Shown: piece by piece, positions 50,387 to 60,057 of the stretch
How the letters are laid out: every line of letters starts with the position of its first letter
Numbering within the stretch: the first letter of the stretch is position 1
Assembly (NCBI RefSeq): GCF_000744935.1
Contig: NZ_JQMW01000009.1
Span: 1-64,000 of the forward strand
DNA from: Clostridium sp. KNHs214
GTDB taxonomy: Bacteria > Bacillota > Clostridia > Clostridiales > Clostridiaceae
Length of the DNA stretch: 64,000 bases
Direction of reading: 5' to 3'
Translations under genes and position numbers: made by a program
The notes under the pieces: generated by a model
Database searches by the model: none
Told to the model about the DNA's origin: nothing
What the model saw: only the letters and a program-made list of their open reading frames with translations

Positions 50387-51907
50387 ATGGGTAAGATAAA
50401 AAACATAGAAGAAGCGTTGAAAATGATTAAGGATGGAGATACCATAGCAATAGAAGGTTTTGTAGGTAGTGGACATCCTGAGGAAATTACTTTAGAAATG
50501 GAGAAGAAGTTCTTAAAAGAAGGAAAACCTAAAAATTTAACACTTGTTTATTCGGCTGGACAAGGAGATGGAAAAGAAAAAGGACTTAATCATTTAGGGC
50601 ATGAAGGATTATTAAAAAGAATAATCGGAGGACATTGGGGACTTGCTCCAAAACTTCAAAAATTGGTTTTAGAAAATAAAGCAGAGGGATACAATCTTCC
50701 TCAAGGAGTTATAAGTCATTTATTTAGAGACATAGCAGCAGGAAAACTTGGAACTATAACACATGTGGGACTAAAAACTTTTGTAGATCCAAGAATACAA
50801 GGTGGTAAATTAAATGAAATTTCAAAAGAAGATTTAGTACAACTGCTGGATATTAACGAAAAAGAATACTTATTATATAAAGCTTTTCCTATAGACGTAG
50901 CTTTAATAAGAGCAACTTACGCTGATGAAAATGGAAATGCATCATTAGAAAAAGAAGTGGCTCCTTTAGAGAGTCTTGCTATGGCTCAAGCTGCCAAGAA
51001 TAGTGGGGGCATAGTAATTTTACAGGTGGAAAAGGTAGTTAAGAATGGAACACTAGATCCTAGATTTGTTAAGATACCAGGAATGTTAGTAGATGCTATA
51101 GTAGTTTCTTCGCCAGAAAATCATATGCAAACTTTTGGAGAACAGTATAATCCATCCTATTCAGGAGAAGTTAAAGTTCCAGTGGAAGCTCTACCGAAAA
51201 TGAATTTAGACGAAAGAAAAGTAATATGTAGAAGGGCAGCTAAAGAATTAGAGTCAGGTACTGCCATAAACCTTGGTATAGGTATGCCGGAGGGAATTGC
51301 TATGGTAGCTAGCGAAGAAGGCATAGGAGGGCTTAATCTGACTGTAGAAGCAGGTCCTATAGGAGGAATACCTGCAGCTGGACTTAGCTTTGGAGCTTCT
51401 ACCAATGCAGATTGTATAGTAGATCAGCCTTCACAATTCGATTTTTATGACGGTGGTGGCCTAGATGCAGCATTTCTAGGACTTGCTCAATGTGATGAAA
51501 AGGGTAACATAAATGTTAGTAAGTTCCACACAAAAATTGCAGGTTGTGGGGGATTTATAAATATAACTCAAAATTCTAAAAAGGTTATATACTGTGGAAC
51601 TTTTACTACTAGAGGATTAAAGGAAAAAGTGGAGCAAGGGAAATTAACTATATTAAATGAAGGAACAGTTAAAAAGTTTGTTAATAAAGTAGAACAAATT
51701 ACATTTAGTGCAGAATATGCTTTAGATACTGACCAGTATGTACTATATATAACAGAAAGAGCTGTATTTAAACTTCAAAAAGAAGGTTTAGTTTTAATAG
51801 AAATAGCACCAGGAGTAGATCTACAAAGGGATGTATTAAATCAAATGGAGTTCAAGCCAATCATATCTCCAGAACTTAAACTTATGGACGAAAGTATCTT
51901 TAAATAA
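50387..51907 (+). CDS. Acyl-CoA:acetate/3-ketoacid CoA-transferase
   Basis: A 506-residue protein of the fused alpha-beta class I CoA-transferase type (propionate CoA-transferase/YdiF-like). ATG at 50387 is preferred because AAGGGGG is 8 bases upstream. Alpha half: [38 protein letters not shown]. Beta half: [20 protein letters not shown] and the catalytic Glu321 in [16 protein letters not shown], then [14 protein letters not shown]. It moves CoA between short-chain carboxylates through a glutamyl-CoA thioester. Expression is probably under sigma-54 and the PAS activator upstream, tying it to carboxylate or amino-acid fermentation. Confidence 0.9.
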   Translation: MGKIKNIEEALKMIKDGDTIAIEGFVGSGHPEEITLEMEKKFLKEGKPKNLTLVYSAGQGDGKEKGLNHLGHEGLLKRIIGGHWGLAPKLQKLVLENKAEGYNLPQGVISHLFRDIAAGKLGTITHVGLKTFVDPRIQGGKLNEISKEDLVQLLDINEKEYLLYKAFPIDVALIRATYADENGNASLEKEVAPLESLAMAQAAKNSGGIVILQVEKVVKNGTLDPRFVKIPGMLVDAIVVSSPENHMQTFGEQYNPSYSGEVKVPVEALPKMNLDERKVICRRAAKELESGTAINLGIGMPEGIAMVASEEGIGGLNLTVEAGPIGGIPAAGLSFGASTNADCIVDQPSQFDFYDGGGLDAAFLGLAQCDEKGNINVSKFHTKIAGCGGFINITQNSKKVIYCGTFTTRGLKEKVEQGKLTILNEGTVKKFVNKVEQITFSAEYALDTDQYVLYITERAVFKLQKEGLVLIEIAPGVDLQRDVLNQMEFKPIISPELKLMDESIFK

Positions 51908-52187
51908 TATTTTGATTATTTTAAAAATACTAATAAAGGAAATATTAAAATGTTATAGAATAATTTCAAGAGGTGAATTTCATAATTCCATTACATTCTA
52001 CCTTATTGTGGGTTAATCATAATATAACATTATGTACCTCTTGGAATTTAATTGTTAAATTCAGCTATATGTATTTGTCACTGTGGAAAATCACCTTTAA
52101 TTTATAAATATAATGTGCTGGTTTATACAATCCTTATCTATAGTATTTAGGCACTATGGTCAACAAAGGATTTAGGAAAATTAAAAC
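51908..52187. other. Non-coding interval with a palindromic repeat
   Basis: AATTTCAAGAGGT (51963-51975) and ACCTCTTGGAATT (52036-52048) are complementary with one mismatch. The enclosed GAATTTCATAATTCCATTAC and GGTTAATCAT resemble the right half of the element at 22010-22115 and its flank, so this is copy 2 of that family. At 52071-52097, GTGGAAAATCACCTTTAATT resembles the tail of the 340-bp elements. Confidence 0.5.
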
Positions 52188-52234
52188 AGAGAATATAATT
52201 TCACATTGTGACATTATATTCTCTATCTTTTTAT
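52188..52234. terminator. Bidirectional terminator between convergent genes
   Basis: AGAGAATATAAT (52188-52199) and ATTATATTCTCT (52213-52224), perfect 12-bp stem, T-rich on the right and A-rich on the left. Confidence 0.7.
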
Positions 52235-52341
52235 ATTCTAAAATTTTTCAATTGAAAAAAGGGCTAGAAAAGCGAAGCTAATTGAAGCTTTGCCCCACTG
52301 AATTCTGGCCTATAAGTCATAAATTGTTCAGTAATTTATAT

Positions 52342-52980
52342 TTACCTTACTGGTTTTATGAACATTTGAGTCCAATAATAAACTCCAGATGAGGTCTTAG
52401 CAACTCCTACACCTATTTGTGTAAATGAAGGGCTTAGAATGTTTCCTCGGTGCCCAGGAGAGTTCATCCAGCTATTCATAACTTCTGCGGGAGTACGTTG
52501 ACCGTAGGCTATGTTTTCACCGGCAGAAGAAAATCTCAATCCAAAATTTTGCATCATATCAAAAGGAGAACCGTAAGTTGGTGATTGGTGAGAGAAATAT
52601 CCCTTATTTATCATGTCTTGAGATTTATATCTTGCTACTCTTGAAAGTTCCCAGTTAGCACTTAGTGGAGCAACTCCTGCCTTACTTCTTTCTATATTTA
52701 CAAGACGTATTACTTCATTTTCAATAGTTTTTATATCATCGATATTTGGTATATTTATCTTTTGTCCTGGATATATTAATGCAGGATTTTTAATTTGAGG
52801 ATTAGCTTTTGCTAGCTCACTTAATCCTATTTGATATCTAACAGCAATTTTCCACATACTGTCCCCAGAAACCACTGTATATGTGGCTGGAGATGCAAAT
52901 ACAGTAGTAGAACTGCAAATATATAGGAATAAAGCAGCAAAGTAAGTTAAAAAAATTTTATTTACAGATGACTTTTTCAT
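52342..52980 (-). CDS. Exported LysM-CAP domain protein (YkwD/SafA-like)
   Basis: A 212-residue minus-strand protein with AAGGCGG 7 bases before ATG. Signal peptide (1-29, ending TVFA), one LysM wall-binding domain (33-77, YTVVSGDSMWKIAVRYQIGL...GQKINIP) and a CAP/SCP domain (about 88-212) with NIERSKAGVAPLSANWELSR, SQDMINKGYFSHQSP, GENIAYG, SWMNSPGHRGNIL and TQIGVGVAKTSSG. The His and Glu residues of the CAP cavity are present. Such proteins are secreted and bound to peptidoglycan or the spore coat. Their biochemical role is unknown. Confidence 0.9.
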   Translation of the reverse strand: MKKSSVNKIFLTYFAALFLYICSSTTVFASPATYTVVSGDSMWKIAVRYQIGLSELAKANPQIKNPALIYPGQKINIPNIDDIKTIENEVIRLVNIERSKAGVAPLSANWELSRVARYKSQDMINKGYFSHQSPTYGSPFDMMQNFGLRFSSAGENIAYGQRTPAEVMNSWMNSPGHRGNILSPSFTQIGVGVAKTSSGVYYWTQMFIKPVR

Positions 52981-53254
52981 TTTTACACCGCCTTTAGATT
53001 AATTCATAGTTCACTTATATTTTTAATTTATTATAAAATTTTATGCTAGCATTAAGGAGGCATTTTTGTAAAAAAAATATAAATATTAAGAGGAAAGTAA
53101 CCTTGCTTTGGAGAACTTAAAAATAGGGTTTTAGTTTTATAAGATAGTTTTTTAGTGGGAATTTAAAGTTGAAGGGGGGACAGTTTAAAAATAATTTGTA
53201 TAAGTTGTTACTAAGATTTAGATAGTTTTATATTATTTTAGCGGTTCTTACTAA
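52981..53254. other. Non-coding AT-rich interval
   Basis: Holds the promoter region of the minus-strand LysM-CAP gene. No ORF, hairpin with T-run or recognised RNA seen before the MITE at 53255. Confidence 0.5.
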
Positions 53255-53411
53255 GGCACATTCAAATAAATAATAAGTCAGTATGCTAGTCTATTTTGCG
53301 TCATATTATATCAGCAGAACTCGTCTATAGTCCTACCAAAGGCAGAAACTGCTTCCTTGTCTGACCCAAAATATACAAGCATCGTTCACTTGTTATTTCT
53401 TTTTATGTACC
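53255..53411 (+). repeat. 157-bp MITE, full-length copy 6
   Basis: GGCACATTCAAATAAATAAT ... TTTCTTTTTATGTACC with TAA target duplications at 53252-53254 and 53412-53414. Somewhat more mutated in the apex (ATTATATCAGCAGAACTCG). Confidence 0.9.
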
Positions 53412-53446
53412 TAATTTAAATCTAAAAATTTTGAAGGGTGACTTAA

Positions 53447-53830
53447 ATGGGAAAAGTTTTATATGTTGACTTTAATTTTAACAAAGAGAAAAAAGAAAAA
53501 ATGTATGGTAAGAATTATGGAGAAGTAAAGAAGTTAGAAGATATTACAATAACTAAAAAGAAAATAACTAAGAAAAAAATAACCAAAAATAAAATAAATA
53601 GGGACACTTTAAAGGGTGTATTGTGGCTAGTTACTTTTTTTACCATATATGTTGTTTCGGAATTTGTATCTAAAGACATTAAAAAAAACTTAACCACTTT
53701 GAATTTATTTATTTTAATAATAGGTATAGTTTATATAACCTATAGGTCTAATTATTGTAATGGCAAGATATTGGGAGAGGGAAAATTAAAAAAAGATATA
53801 GAAAATAAAAAGAGCAAGTACTGCTCATAG
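53447..53830 (+). CDS. Small membrane protein with lysine-rich repeats
   Basis: A 127-residue protein with GAAGGGTG 9 bases before ATG. Residues 1-50 are very basic and contain a short repeat ITKKKITKKKITKNKI (about 34-49). Two transmembrane helices follow (about 57-72 and 83-97) and a basic tail. Not recognised. It starts 35 bp after MITE copy 6, which may have replaced its promoter. Confidence 0.55.
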   Translation: MGKVLYVDFNFNKEKKEKMYGKNYGEVKKLEDITITKKKITKKKITKNKINRDTLKGVLWLVTFFTIYVVSEFVSKDIKKNLTTLNLFILIIGIVYITYRSNYCNGKILGEGKLKKDIENKKSKYCS

Positions 53831-53896
53831 CAAAACACTTTTCTTCAGAGTAATTACCAATTATGCTTTTTTTAAAAATAGTTGTTAATAAGTAAA

Positions 53897-53936
53897 ACCG
53901 CTAGATTATATAATGATAAACTGGCGGTTTATTTAA
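53897..53936. terminator. Terminator between convergent genes
   Basis: AAACCGCTAG and CTGGCGGTTT (one G-T pair) around 16 bases, followed by ATTT; usable in both directions. Confidence 0.6.
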
Positions 53937-53992
53937 GTCCGTTATGAGTAAACTATGATAATTAAAACAAATTTTTCATTTAGCGCTTTATA

Positions 53993-54985
53993 TTATTTTA
54001 ATGTTTTAAACTCATAGCCTTGAGATTTTAAGTATTCTATAATCTGAGGTAGGGCATCAGCAGTAGTTTTCTTGGTACTTGCATCGTGCATTAGTATAAC
54101 TATATGATTCTTTCCAGATGAGGTGCTTTTTATATTAGAAAGAATATTTTGTACAGGTACATTTTGACCAGCTGCATCGCCGCTAGATACATTCCAATCT
54201 ATATATCTTACACCTTGAGATTTAAGTTTTTCTTTAAAAGGATTTTTTCTTTTTTCGAAAGAACCACCTGGAAATCTAAAAAGCTCAGTTTTAAACCCAT
54301 TTCCAATATTATTTTCAATAATATTATTTGCAGTGTTAAATTCTTGCATGAAAGAAGGAACACTTCTATAAATATTTTTATAATCATGAGTGTAAGAATG
54401 GTTTCCTATAGAATGTCCTTCTTCAAATTCCCTTTTTAATAAATCTCTATTTTGTTCTGCTAGTTGACCTAATACAAAAAAAGTAGCTTTAACATTATAT
54501 TGCTTTAATGTATCTAATATTCTAGGTGTTATATTTCTAGTAGGACCATCATCAAAAGTTAAAAAAGCAACCTTTTGACCATCTTTATGAAAAGCTTGAT
54601 CAGCAAAGACATTATAATCATTTTTATCCATAGTTTTACTGCTTGTACCATTTTTTGCATTATCTTTGTTAGTTGCATTGGACTTTTTATGGTCTTTAGT
54701 ATTTTCACTGTTTTTGTCTACTTTTGAATTTATTTCTTTTTCATTTGAAGTAGGTTCTTTTTCTGTAATATTTTTTTTACTTGAAGCTAATGAACTTGTG
54801 CTAATAGTAGCTACGGCTTTTTTAGAATTATTATTTAAATGTTTAAAAATTAGTAATGAACATATTATAATAGCGAATAATATAAAGACACCTCCATACA
54901 ATTTTAGATTGTGTCTTGACCTATGTTTTCTTTTCCTATTTATTCTTCTATCTCTAGGTGGTTTATTATCCATATAGTTGCTCAT
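53993..54985 (-). CDS. Membrane-anchored polysaccharide deacetylase (PgdA-like)
   Basis: A 330-residue minus-strand protein with GGAGG 7 bases before ATG. A basic N-terminus (1-27), one transmembrane anchor (28-48) and a Ser/Lys/Asn-rich linker (50-125) precede a NodB domain. Its motifs are TFDDGP (about 143-148), HSIGNHSYTH with the zinc His pair, RFPGGSFEKR (arginine and binding groove), DWNVSSGDA and ILMHD. The catalytic base, zinc ligands and active-site Asp are all present. It removes N-acetyl groups from wall GlcNAc or MurNAc on the outer face. The substrate among these is not certain. Confidence 0.9.
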   Translation of the reverse strand: MSNYMDNKPPRDRRINRKRKHRSRHNLKLYGGVFILFAIIICSLLIFKHLNNNSKKAVATISTSSLASSKKNITEKEPTSNEKEINSKVDKNSENTKDHKKSNATNKDNAKNGTSSKTMDKNDYNVFADQAFHKDGQKVAFLTFDDGPTRNITPRILDTLKQYNVKATFFVLGQLAEQNRDLLKREFEEGHSIGNHSYTHDYKNIYRSVPSFMQEFNTANNIIENNIGNGFKTELFRFPGGSFEKRKNPFKEKLKSQGVRYIDWNVSSGDAAGQNVPVQNILSNIKSTSSGKNHIVILMHDASTKKTTADALPQIIEYLKSQGYEFKTLK

Positions 54986-55207
54986 TTTAAAACCTCCATT
55001 CGCTTAATTTATCTGTACATACTCAGCTAATTTTATAGTATAACTTCTATTAGACAAAAGGGTTACAAAATAGAAAATTTAATAGAAAAATTTATATTAA
55101 AAGTATTCCTAAAGAAGCTTTATTCTTCATTTTCAATTTTACATTCTACATTTGAAAGACTTGTAAAGAGGTTTTATCTTTAAGTTTTTATTTTATAACT
55201 TACTTAA

Positions 55208-56657
55208 CTTCTGCAAAATAAAAAGTTGAATTGGTACTATTACCAAAAAATAAATATGGCACACTGACTTTTTCCGTGTAAAATATAAGTTACAACACAA
55301 ATATTACCCGGAGGTGGTCAGTATGCCAAATAAATTTAATAATATTATATCCATTAATGATGAACTTTACAATTACTTAAATGATGTAAATTATGGAATG
55401 AGTAAACCGCAATTTCATCATATAACCACTATTATTAATGGATTAATAAATTTAGATGGCACAAAGTCTTTACTTAAAATCTCAGAACATATACTAACTG
55501 CTAAAAGTAGTAGCTCAATATATAGATTTTTGAGTCACTCCAAGTGGGACGATAGTCTCATTGATAGAAATCGCATTAACTATTTAAATTTACATTTCAA
55601 TAAACTCATAAAATCAAAATCCGTAGGATTCTTAGTGATAGATGATACCGTGAATCCTAAAATACAAGCAAAGAAAATGCAAGGATTAAGCTATAATCAC
55701 TGCCATACAGAAGGTAAAACTCTTTGGTCTCACTGTGTAGTTACTTCTAATTTTGTTGCAGGGAATATGTCTATCCCTTTAACCTACAAGCCTTATTTAA
55801 GTGAAGAAAACTGCAAAAAACACAATAAAACTTTTATGGGAAAGTCGGATATAGCTTTAAATTTTATTAGTTCTTTTGAAAAACCTACTAACTGCGATAA
55901 AGTATATTGTCTTGTTGACAGTTGGTATACTAGCGAAAAGTTAATAAACGGTTGTATGCTAAAAGGTTTTAACCTTATTGGTGCTTTAAAATCTAACAGA
56001 AAAATTTCTCCATTAGGAATCACAATGCAAATTAAGGAATTCGCTAAATATATAAATCCAGCTACCTTAGATGTAGTTACCATCGAAGGTACTGAGTATA
56101 GAATATATAGATACGAAGGTAAAGTTTCAAAGTTTGAAAATGCAACAGCCTTAATTTGCTATGAAGTTGATGGAGATGGCTTCAAAGATCCTGTATACCT
56201 AATGTCTACGGATGTAGAACTTAACAACGAGGCTATAATAAAATACTATCTAAAAAGATGGAGTATTGAAACTAACTACAAATATCTTAAAACACACTTA
56301 GGATTTGATGAATATAAAGTTCAAGGTATACTCTCTATCGAGAGATACTTTCTGCTTACATTTTTAGCAATCAATTTCCTAGAGATTTATAGGTTATATC
56401 ATCTTAAGGAGCTTAAAACAATTGGAGATACCATAAAATCCATCAAAAGCCTAGCGGCTAAAGAACTAGTATATTTTGTTTATGAGCAAGCTAAAAAAGA
56501 TGTACCTATAGAAAAAGTACTTACCGAGCTAAAGTTAGCCTGTTAGAAAAATTTGTTAGTTATTTATAGGATAACTATAAGTATTACCAATGTAATAATA
56601 TTCATATATATAAATATTTATCCATAAATGGATTTTTAGCTTTTAAAATTAAAGAAG
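55208..56657 (+). mobile_element. IS701-like insertion sequence
   Basis: A 1450-bp element. Ends CTTCTGCAAAATAAAAAGTT and (complement) CTTCTTTAATTTTAAAAGCT are imperfect inverted repeats. It is flanked by TTAA on both sides (55204-55207, 56658-56661), matching the YTAR target of the IS701 family. The restored target AACTTAC-TTAA-GTAACTT is itself palindromic. The transposase is intact, so it may be active. Confidence 0.75.
55323..56546 (+). CDS. IS701/IS4-superfamily DDE transposase
   Basis: A 407-residue protein; ATG at 55323 has GGAGG 9 bases upstream. An RNase-H-type DDE core is visible: first Asp in VGFLVIDDTVNPK (about 101-113), second in KVYCLVDSWYTSEKLI (about 196-211), and Glu in the KRWSIETNYKYLKTHLGFDE block (about 312-331, the Y-(2)-R-(3)-E-(6)-K-like signature). 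The C-terminal helical part ends AKELVYFVYEQ. Cut-and-paste transposition is expected. It sits alone in its IS and is full length. Confidence 0.88.
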   Translation: MPNKFNNIISINDELYNYLNDVNYGMSKPQFHHITTIINGLINLDGTKSLLKISEHILTAKSSSSIYRFLSHSKWDDSLIDRNRINYLNLHFNKLIKSKSVGFLVIDDTVNPKIQAKKMQGLSYNHCHTEGKTLWSHCVVTSNFVAGNMSIPLTYKPYLSEENCKKHNKTFMGKSDIALNFISSFEKPTNCDKVYCLVDSWYTSEKLINGCMLKGFNLIGALKSNRKISPLGITMQIKEFAKYINPATLDVVTIEGTEYRIYRYEGKVSKFENATALICYEVDGDGFKDPVYLMSTDVELNNEAIIKYYLKRWSIETNYKYLKTHLGFDEYKVQGILSIERYFLLTFLAINFLEIYRLYHLKELKTIGDTIKSIKSLAAKELVYFVYEQAKKDVPIEKVLTELKLAC

Positions 56658-56661
56658 TTAA

Positions 56662-57110
56662 GTAACTTATTAAAATATAGGAAAGTTGAATGAATAATTA
56701 AACTAATTACTACATTATCTTTATTATATATGGGTTTATTCAAAGATATGCTATGATATATTTGGATAAAAAGAAACCAGGACTATCGATGGGTTCTGCT
56801 GACGCAGTATGACGCAAAATAGACTAGCATACTGAATTGCTATTTATTTGAATATGTTTAAGGAATCTGAAAGTTTAAAATATATATAATAAACTAAATG
56901 TGTTTTAAAATATGAAAGTTATGATAATAATATATTGTAAAAAACACTTGAAAAAAGTAAAATTTGTGGAATAATTAATATAAGGTTGAAATTTTAATAT
57001 ATATAGTAATATACTAGTATATACATTGGAATTATAATATATGATTAGTAGTTTAATAATAATGAGTATAGTTTATAAATATTAGTAATAATATGTGCGG
57101 AGGTATTAAT
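56662..57110. other. AT-rich interval with a MITE remnant
   Basis: Contains the truncated MITE at 56779-56858. Before the gene at 57111, TTGAAA and ATAATT are 17 bp apart (56947-56975), a weak promoter. No other coding or RNA signal is seen. Confidence 0.45.
56779..56858 (-). repeat. MITE family, truncated copy 7
   Basis: Only one arm and the apex remain (AGGACTATCGATGGGTTCTG ... TATTTATTTGAATATGTT), followed by TAA. The GGTACATG end is missing. Confidence 0.8.
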
Positions 57111-57419
57111 ATGATAAAACATATAGTTATGTGGAAATTAAAAAGTGAGGCTTGTGGTAATAATAGAGAGGATAACGCTTTAAAGATGAAGAAGCTTCTA
57201 GAGGATTTACAAGGAAAAATAGATGAAATAATCAGCATAAAAGTTAGCATAAATCATAAATTAGCTCCAAAGACAAATTTTCATGTTATTTTAGAAGTAG
57301 AAGTAGATAATTTTGAAGCATTAAAGATTTATTCAAATCATCAACTACATTTAAAAGTAGTAGAGTTTATAAAAGAAGTTTCAGAAGAAAGAGTTGCTTT
57401 AGATTATCAGGTATGTTAA
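57111..57419 (+). CDS. Dabb-family (stress-responsive A/B barrel) protein
   Basis: A 102-residue protein with CGGAGG 8 bases before ATG. Ferredoxin-like Dabb features: MIKHIVMWKLK at the N-terminus with the conserved His4, a helix ALKMKKLLEDLQGKIDEIIS, TNFHVILEVEVDNFEALKIY and HQLHLKVVEFIKEVSEERVAL (the HpxH-type end). These dimeric barrels appear in stress proteins and some cyclases. No specific role can be read. A lipoprotein gene follows 34 bp later. Confidence 0.85.
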   Translation: MIKHIVMWKLKSEACGNNREDNALKMKKLLEDLQGKIDEIISIKVSINHKLAPKTNFHVILEVEVDNFEALKIYSNHQLHLKVVEFIKEVSEERVALDYQVC

Positions 57420-57453
57420 GAGTTTATAATCATTAGTATGGAGAGGTGTTATG

Positions 57454-58614
57454 ATGACTAGATTTAAAAATATGTTTATAACTATGTTAGTAGCCATTCA
57501 ATTAACAACTTTAGTAGGATGTAAATCTAATGACGTTAACAGTAAAAGTGAAAAAAGTAATAAAGGAACTTCTTCTATTAATGCTAAAAAAGATCTTTCA
57601 GAAAAAAAATCAGAAAAAAAAGAGTACTCACTAAGCGATTATTTTCCTTTTCAACCAAACATAAAGATGACTTACAAAGGTACTGGAATTGAATATGCAG
57701 GTAAGGAAGTATTTGTTGACTTTATAAGTGAGAACAAAATGCAAGTAAGAGAAAATAATGGTGGTACTGAATTTGCAAAGGTAGTAGAAGTTAAAGATGG
57801 AGAAATAAGAGTCATAATGACTAAAGAAGAGTTCTATTTTAAAGACAACTTAATACAGTTAATGCGAGATGGTAAAATAGATATTAGTAATTTTAAAAAT
57901 GATGTAATACTAAAAGAGCCTATAAAGGTAGGAACTAAATGGAATGATTATCAAGGAAAAGAGAGAAAGATAACTTCGTTAGATGCTCCAATAGAAACAC
58001 CTTATGGTAAATTAAATGCTTTAGAGGTAACTACTTCAGGAGAAGGTTATGTGATGAAGGATTACTTCTTTCCAACTATAGGACACGTTAAAAGAATTTA
58101 TGAATCAAAGGACATGAGAGTAATTACAGAACTTATGAGTGTTGAACAAAATGTTCCATTTGTTCAAAATATAAAACTTTACTATCCTAAGTACTATCCA
58201 AAATCCAATACTGAAGGCTTGGTATACAGAAATCAAAATATAGAATTAAAAACTAATGGAGAGATAAAAGATATATTTGAAAAATATTTTAAAGAAACTC
58301 CACAAGATAAAGATACTATGAAAATAATGAGTGACAATACAAAAATAAATTATGTATACATGGATGATGAAGAAAAGAAGGTTTGTATAGATTTCTCAAA
58401 GGAATTTGTGACGCAGATGAATGCAGGAACTACTAAGGAGTCGCTAATACTACAATCTGTAACAAACACACTAGGAAATTATTATGGTGTAGAAAAAGTT
58501 TATATATCCATAGATGGAAGTCCATATGAATCTGGACATATATTGTTAAATAAAAATGAAAGTTTTAAAGTTAATGAGAGTAAAGCTAAAGAAATGGAAA
58601 TAGAAAAGAAATAA
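57454..58614 (+). CDS. GerMN-domain lipoprotein
   Basis: A 386-residue protein; two ATGs lie side by side and the second (57454) is best spaced from GAGAGG. Lipoprotein signal ending TTLVGC, a Lys/Ser-rich linker (22-55), a beta-rich middle domain (about 60-240; YFPFQPNIKMTYKGTGIEYA) and a C-terminal GerMN domain (about 250-370): IKLYYPKYYPKSNTEGLVYR, VCIDFSKEFVTQMNAGTTKE, LILQSVTNTLGNYYGVEKVY, IDGSPYESGH. GerMN proteins support spore germination or cell-wall processes. It is attached outside the membrane. Terminator directly downstream. Confidence 0.85.
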   Translation: MTRFKNMFITMLVAIQLTTLVGCKSNDVNSKSEKSNKGTSSINAKKDLSEKKSEKKEYSLSDYFPFQPNIKMTYKGTGIEYAGKEVFVDFISENKMQVRENNGGTEFAKVVEVKDGEIRVIMTKEEFYFKDNLIQLMRDGKIDISNFKNDVILKEPIKVGTKWNDYQGKERKITSLDAPIETPYGKLNALEVTTSGEGYVMKDYFFPTIGHVKRIYESKDMRVITELMSVEQNVPFVQNIKLYYPKYYPKSNTEGLVYRNQNIELKTNGEIKDIFEKYFKETPQDKDTMKIMSDNTKINYVYMDDEEKKVCIDFSKEFVTQMNAGTTKESLILQSVTNTLGNYYGVEKVYISIDGSPYESGHILLNKNESFKVNESKAKEMEIEKK

Positions 58615-58623
58615 TAACTATTA

Positions 58624-58684
58624 AAATAGACTATATGGCTGAATATATAATTAAATTCAACTATATAGTCTATTTATTTTAGAA
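58624..58684. terminator. Terminator of the GerMN gene
   Basis: AAATAGACTATAT (58624-58636) pairs perfectly with ATATAGTCTATTT (58663-58675), with an inner TGAA/TTCA stem and ATTTT after it. It lies between convergent genes. Confidence 0.75.
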
Positions 58685-58717
58685 ATTAATGAATAAGTTT
58701 TTTTAAAATTAATTTAT

Positions 58718-59950
58718 TTAAAAAGCCCAATCACCATTTTTAAACACGTTTATTTTTTCTCCGTCTGGAGTTTCGCCTATGATGTCTAAATCTTTTGAAC
58801 CTATCATAAAGTCTACGTGAGTTAACGAAGTGTTGACACCAGCTTTTTCTAAGGCTTCCTCATTCATTTCACTGCCACCCTCTAAGCAGCTAGGATATGC
58901 AGCACCTAAAGCTAAGTGACAAGAAGCATTTTCATCAAATAGAGTATTAAAGAATACTATATTTGAGTTTGAAATTGGGGAGTCATAAGGAACTAGAGCT
59001 ACTTCTCCTAAATAATGAGATCCTTCATCCGTTTCTATTAGTTTTTTAAGAGTATCATAGCCTTTTTCAGCAGTAAAATCTACTACTTTTCCCTCCTTAA
59101 ATGTTAAAGAAAAATTGTCTATTAAGTTACCAGCATAGTTAAGGGGCTTTGTACTTTTAACTACACCATTTACTCCAGTTTTTAAAGGAAGTGTGAAAAC
59201 TTCTTCTGTAGGCATATTGGCAACAAAATAAGTTTTATCTCGGTTGTATTCTCCGCCACCGGCCCATATATGGGTTGGAGGTAGTTCTATAGTTAAATCT
59301 GTTTCTTTTGATTTGTAGTTAAGCTTTTTAAATTTTTTATTGTTTAGGAATTCTACTTTATTATTTATATTTTTTAAGTGAGCATTCCATGCTTCTACAG
59401 GATCATCCTTATCTACTCTAACTATATTAAATATATTTTCCCATAGCTTTTCTACAGCTGCATCTTCTGAAATTTCAGGGAATACTTTTTTTGCCCAGCC
59501 TTTAGTAGGTACTGAAATTACACACCAAGCTACAAAGCTGTTCATCATGTACTCTTTATAGGCTTTAAGTGCATTAGATGCGGTTTTCACGTATTCTGAT
59601 ATTCTAGCAGGATTTACATCCTTAAATAATTCAGGGTCAGAAGCTGCTATAGAAAGAAATGCAGCGCCGCCTTTTGCTAGTTCTTCAAGTCCCTTTGCTT
59701 CCCACAGAGGAAATTCTTTAAAAGCTTCATCTGGTGCTTTTAAATATTTTATAAGAGATAATTTTTCGTCATTCCATCTAACGTTTACATTTTTAGCACC
59801 CTTATCATATGCACAGTCTGCAATTAGTCTAACAAACTCAGCACATTCTATTGGCGCATTTATTACTAAAGTTTGATCTTTTTGTATGTTTACTCCAACT
59901 TCAACTGCTAACTTTGCATATTTTTTTAGTGTTTCTGTAAAATTGTTCAT
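58718..59950 (-). CDS. M29-family metallo-aminopeptidase (PepS/AmpS type)
   Basis: A 410-residue minus-strand protein. ATG at 59950 has AAGGAGTG 6-7 bases upstream; the longer frame is not needed. M29 landmarks are all in the C-terminal half: ELPPTHIWAGGGEYNRDKTY, NMPTEEVFTLPLKTGVNGVV (metal ligand Glu), DEGSHYLGEVALVP (Glu, His), NTLFDENASCHLALG (Asp, His) and SLTHVDFMIGSKDLDIIGET. It releases N-terminal residues from peptides in the cytoplasm using two metal ions. Single-gene unit. Confidence 0.92.
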   Translation of the reverse strand: MNNFTETLKKYAKLAVEVGVNIQKDQTLVINAPIECAEFVRLIADCAYDKGAKNVNVRWNDEKLSLIKYLKAPDEAFKEFPLWEAKGLEELAKGGAAFLSIAASDPELFKDVNPARISEYVKTASNALKAYKEYMMNSFVAWCVISVPTKGWAKKVFPEISEDAAVEKLWENIFNIVRVDKDDPVEAWNAHLKNINNKVEFLNNKKFKKLNYKSKETDLTIELPPTHIWAGGGEYNRDKTYFVANMPTEEVFTLPLKTGVNGVVKSTKPLNYAGNLIDNFSLTFKEGKVVDFTAEKGYDTLKKLIETDEGSHYLGEVALVPYDSPISNSNIVFFNTLFDENASCHLALGAAYPSCLEGGSEMNEEALEKAGVNTSLTHVDFMIGSKDLDIIGETPDGEKINVFKNGDWAF

Positions 59951-60057
59951 GGTATCACTCCTTTTATATTGATAAAAATCCCATATGAATTGGTTTATCA
60001 ATATTATATTCACTAATAAATACATAAATCCTTCTTTATTTTACATAAAAAGTAGTT

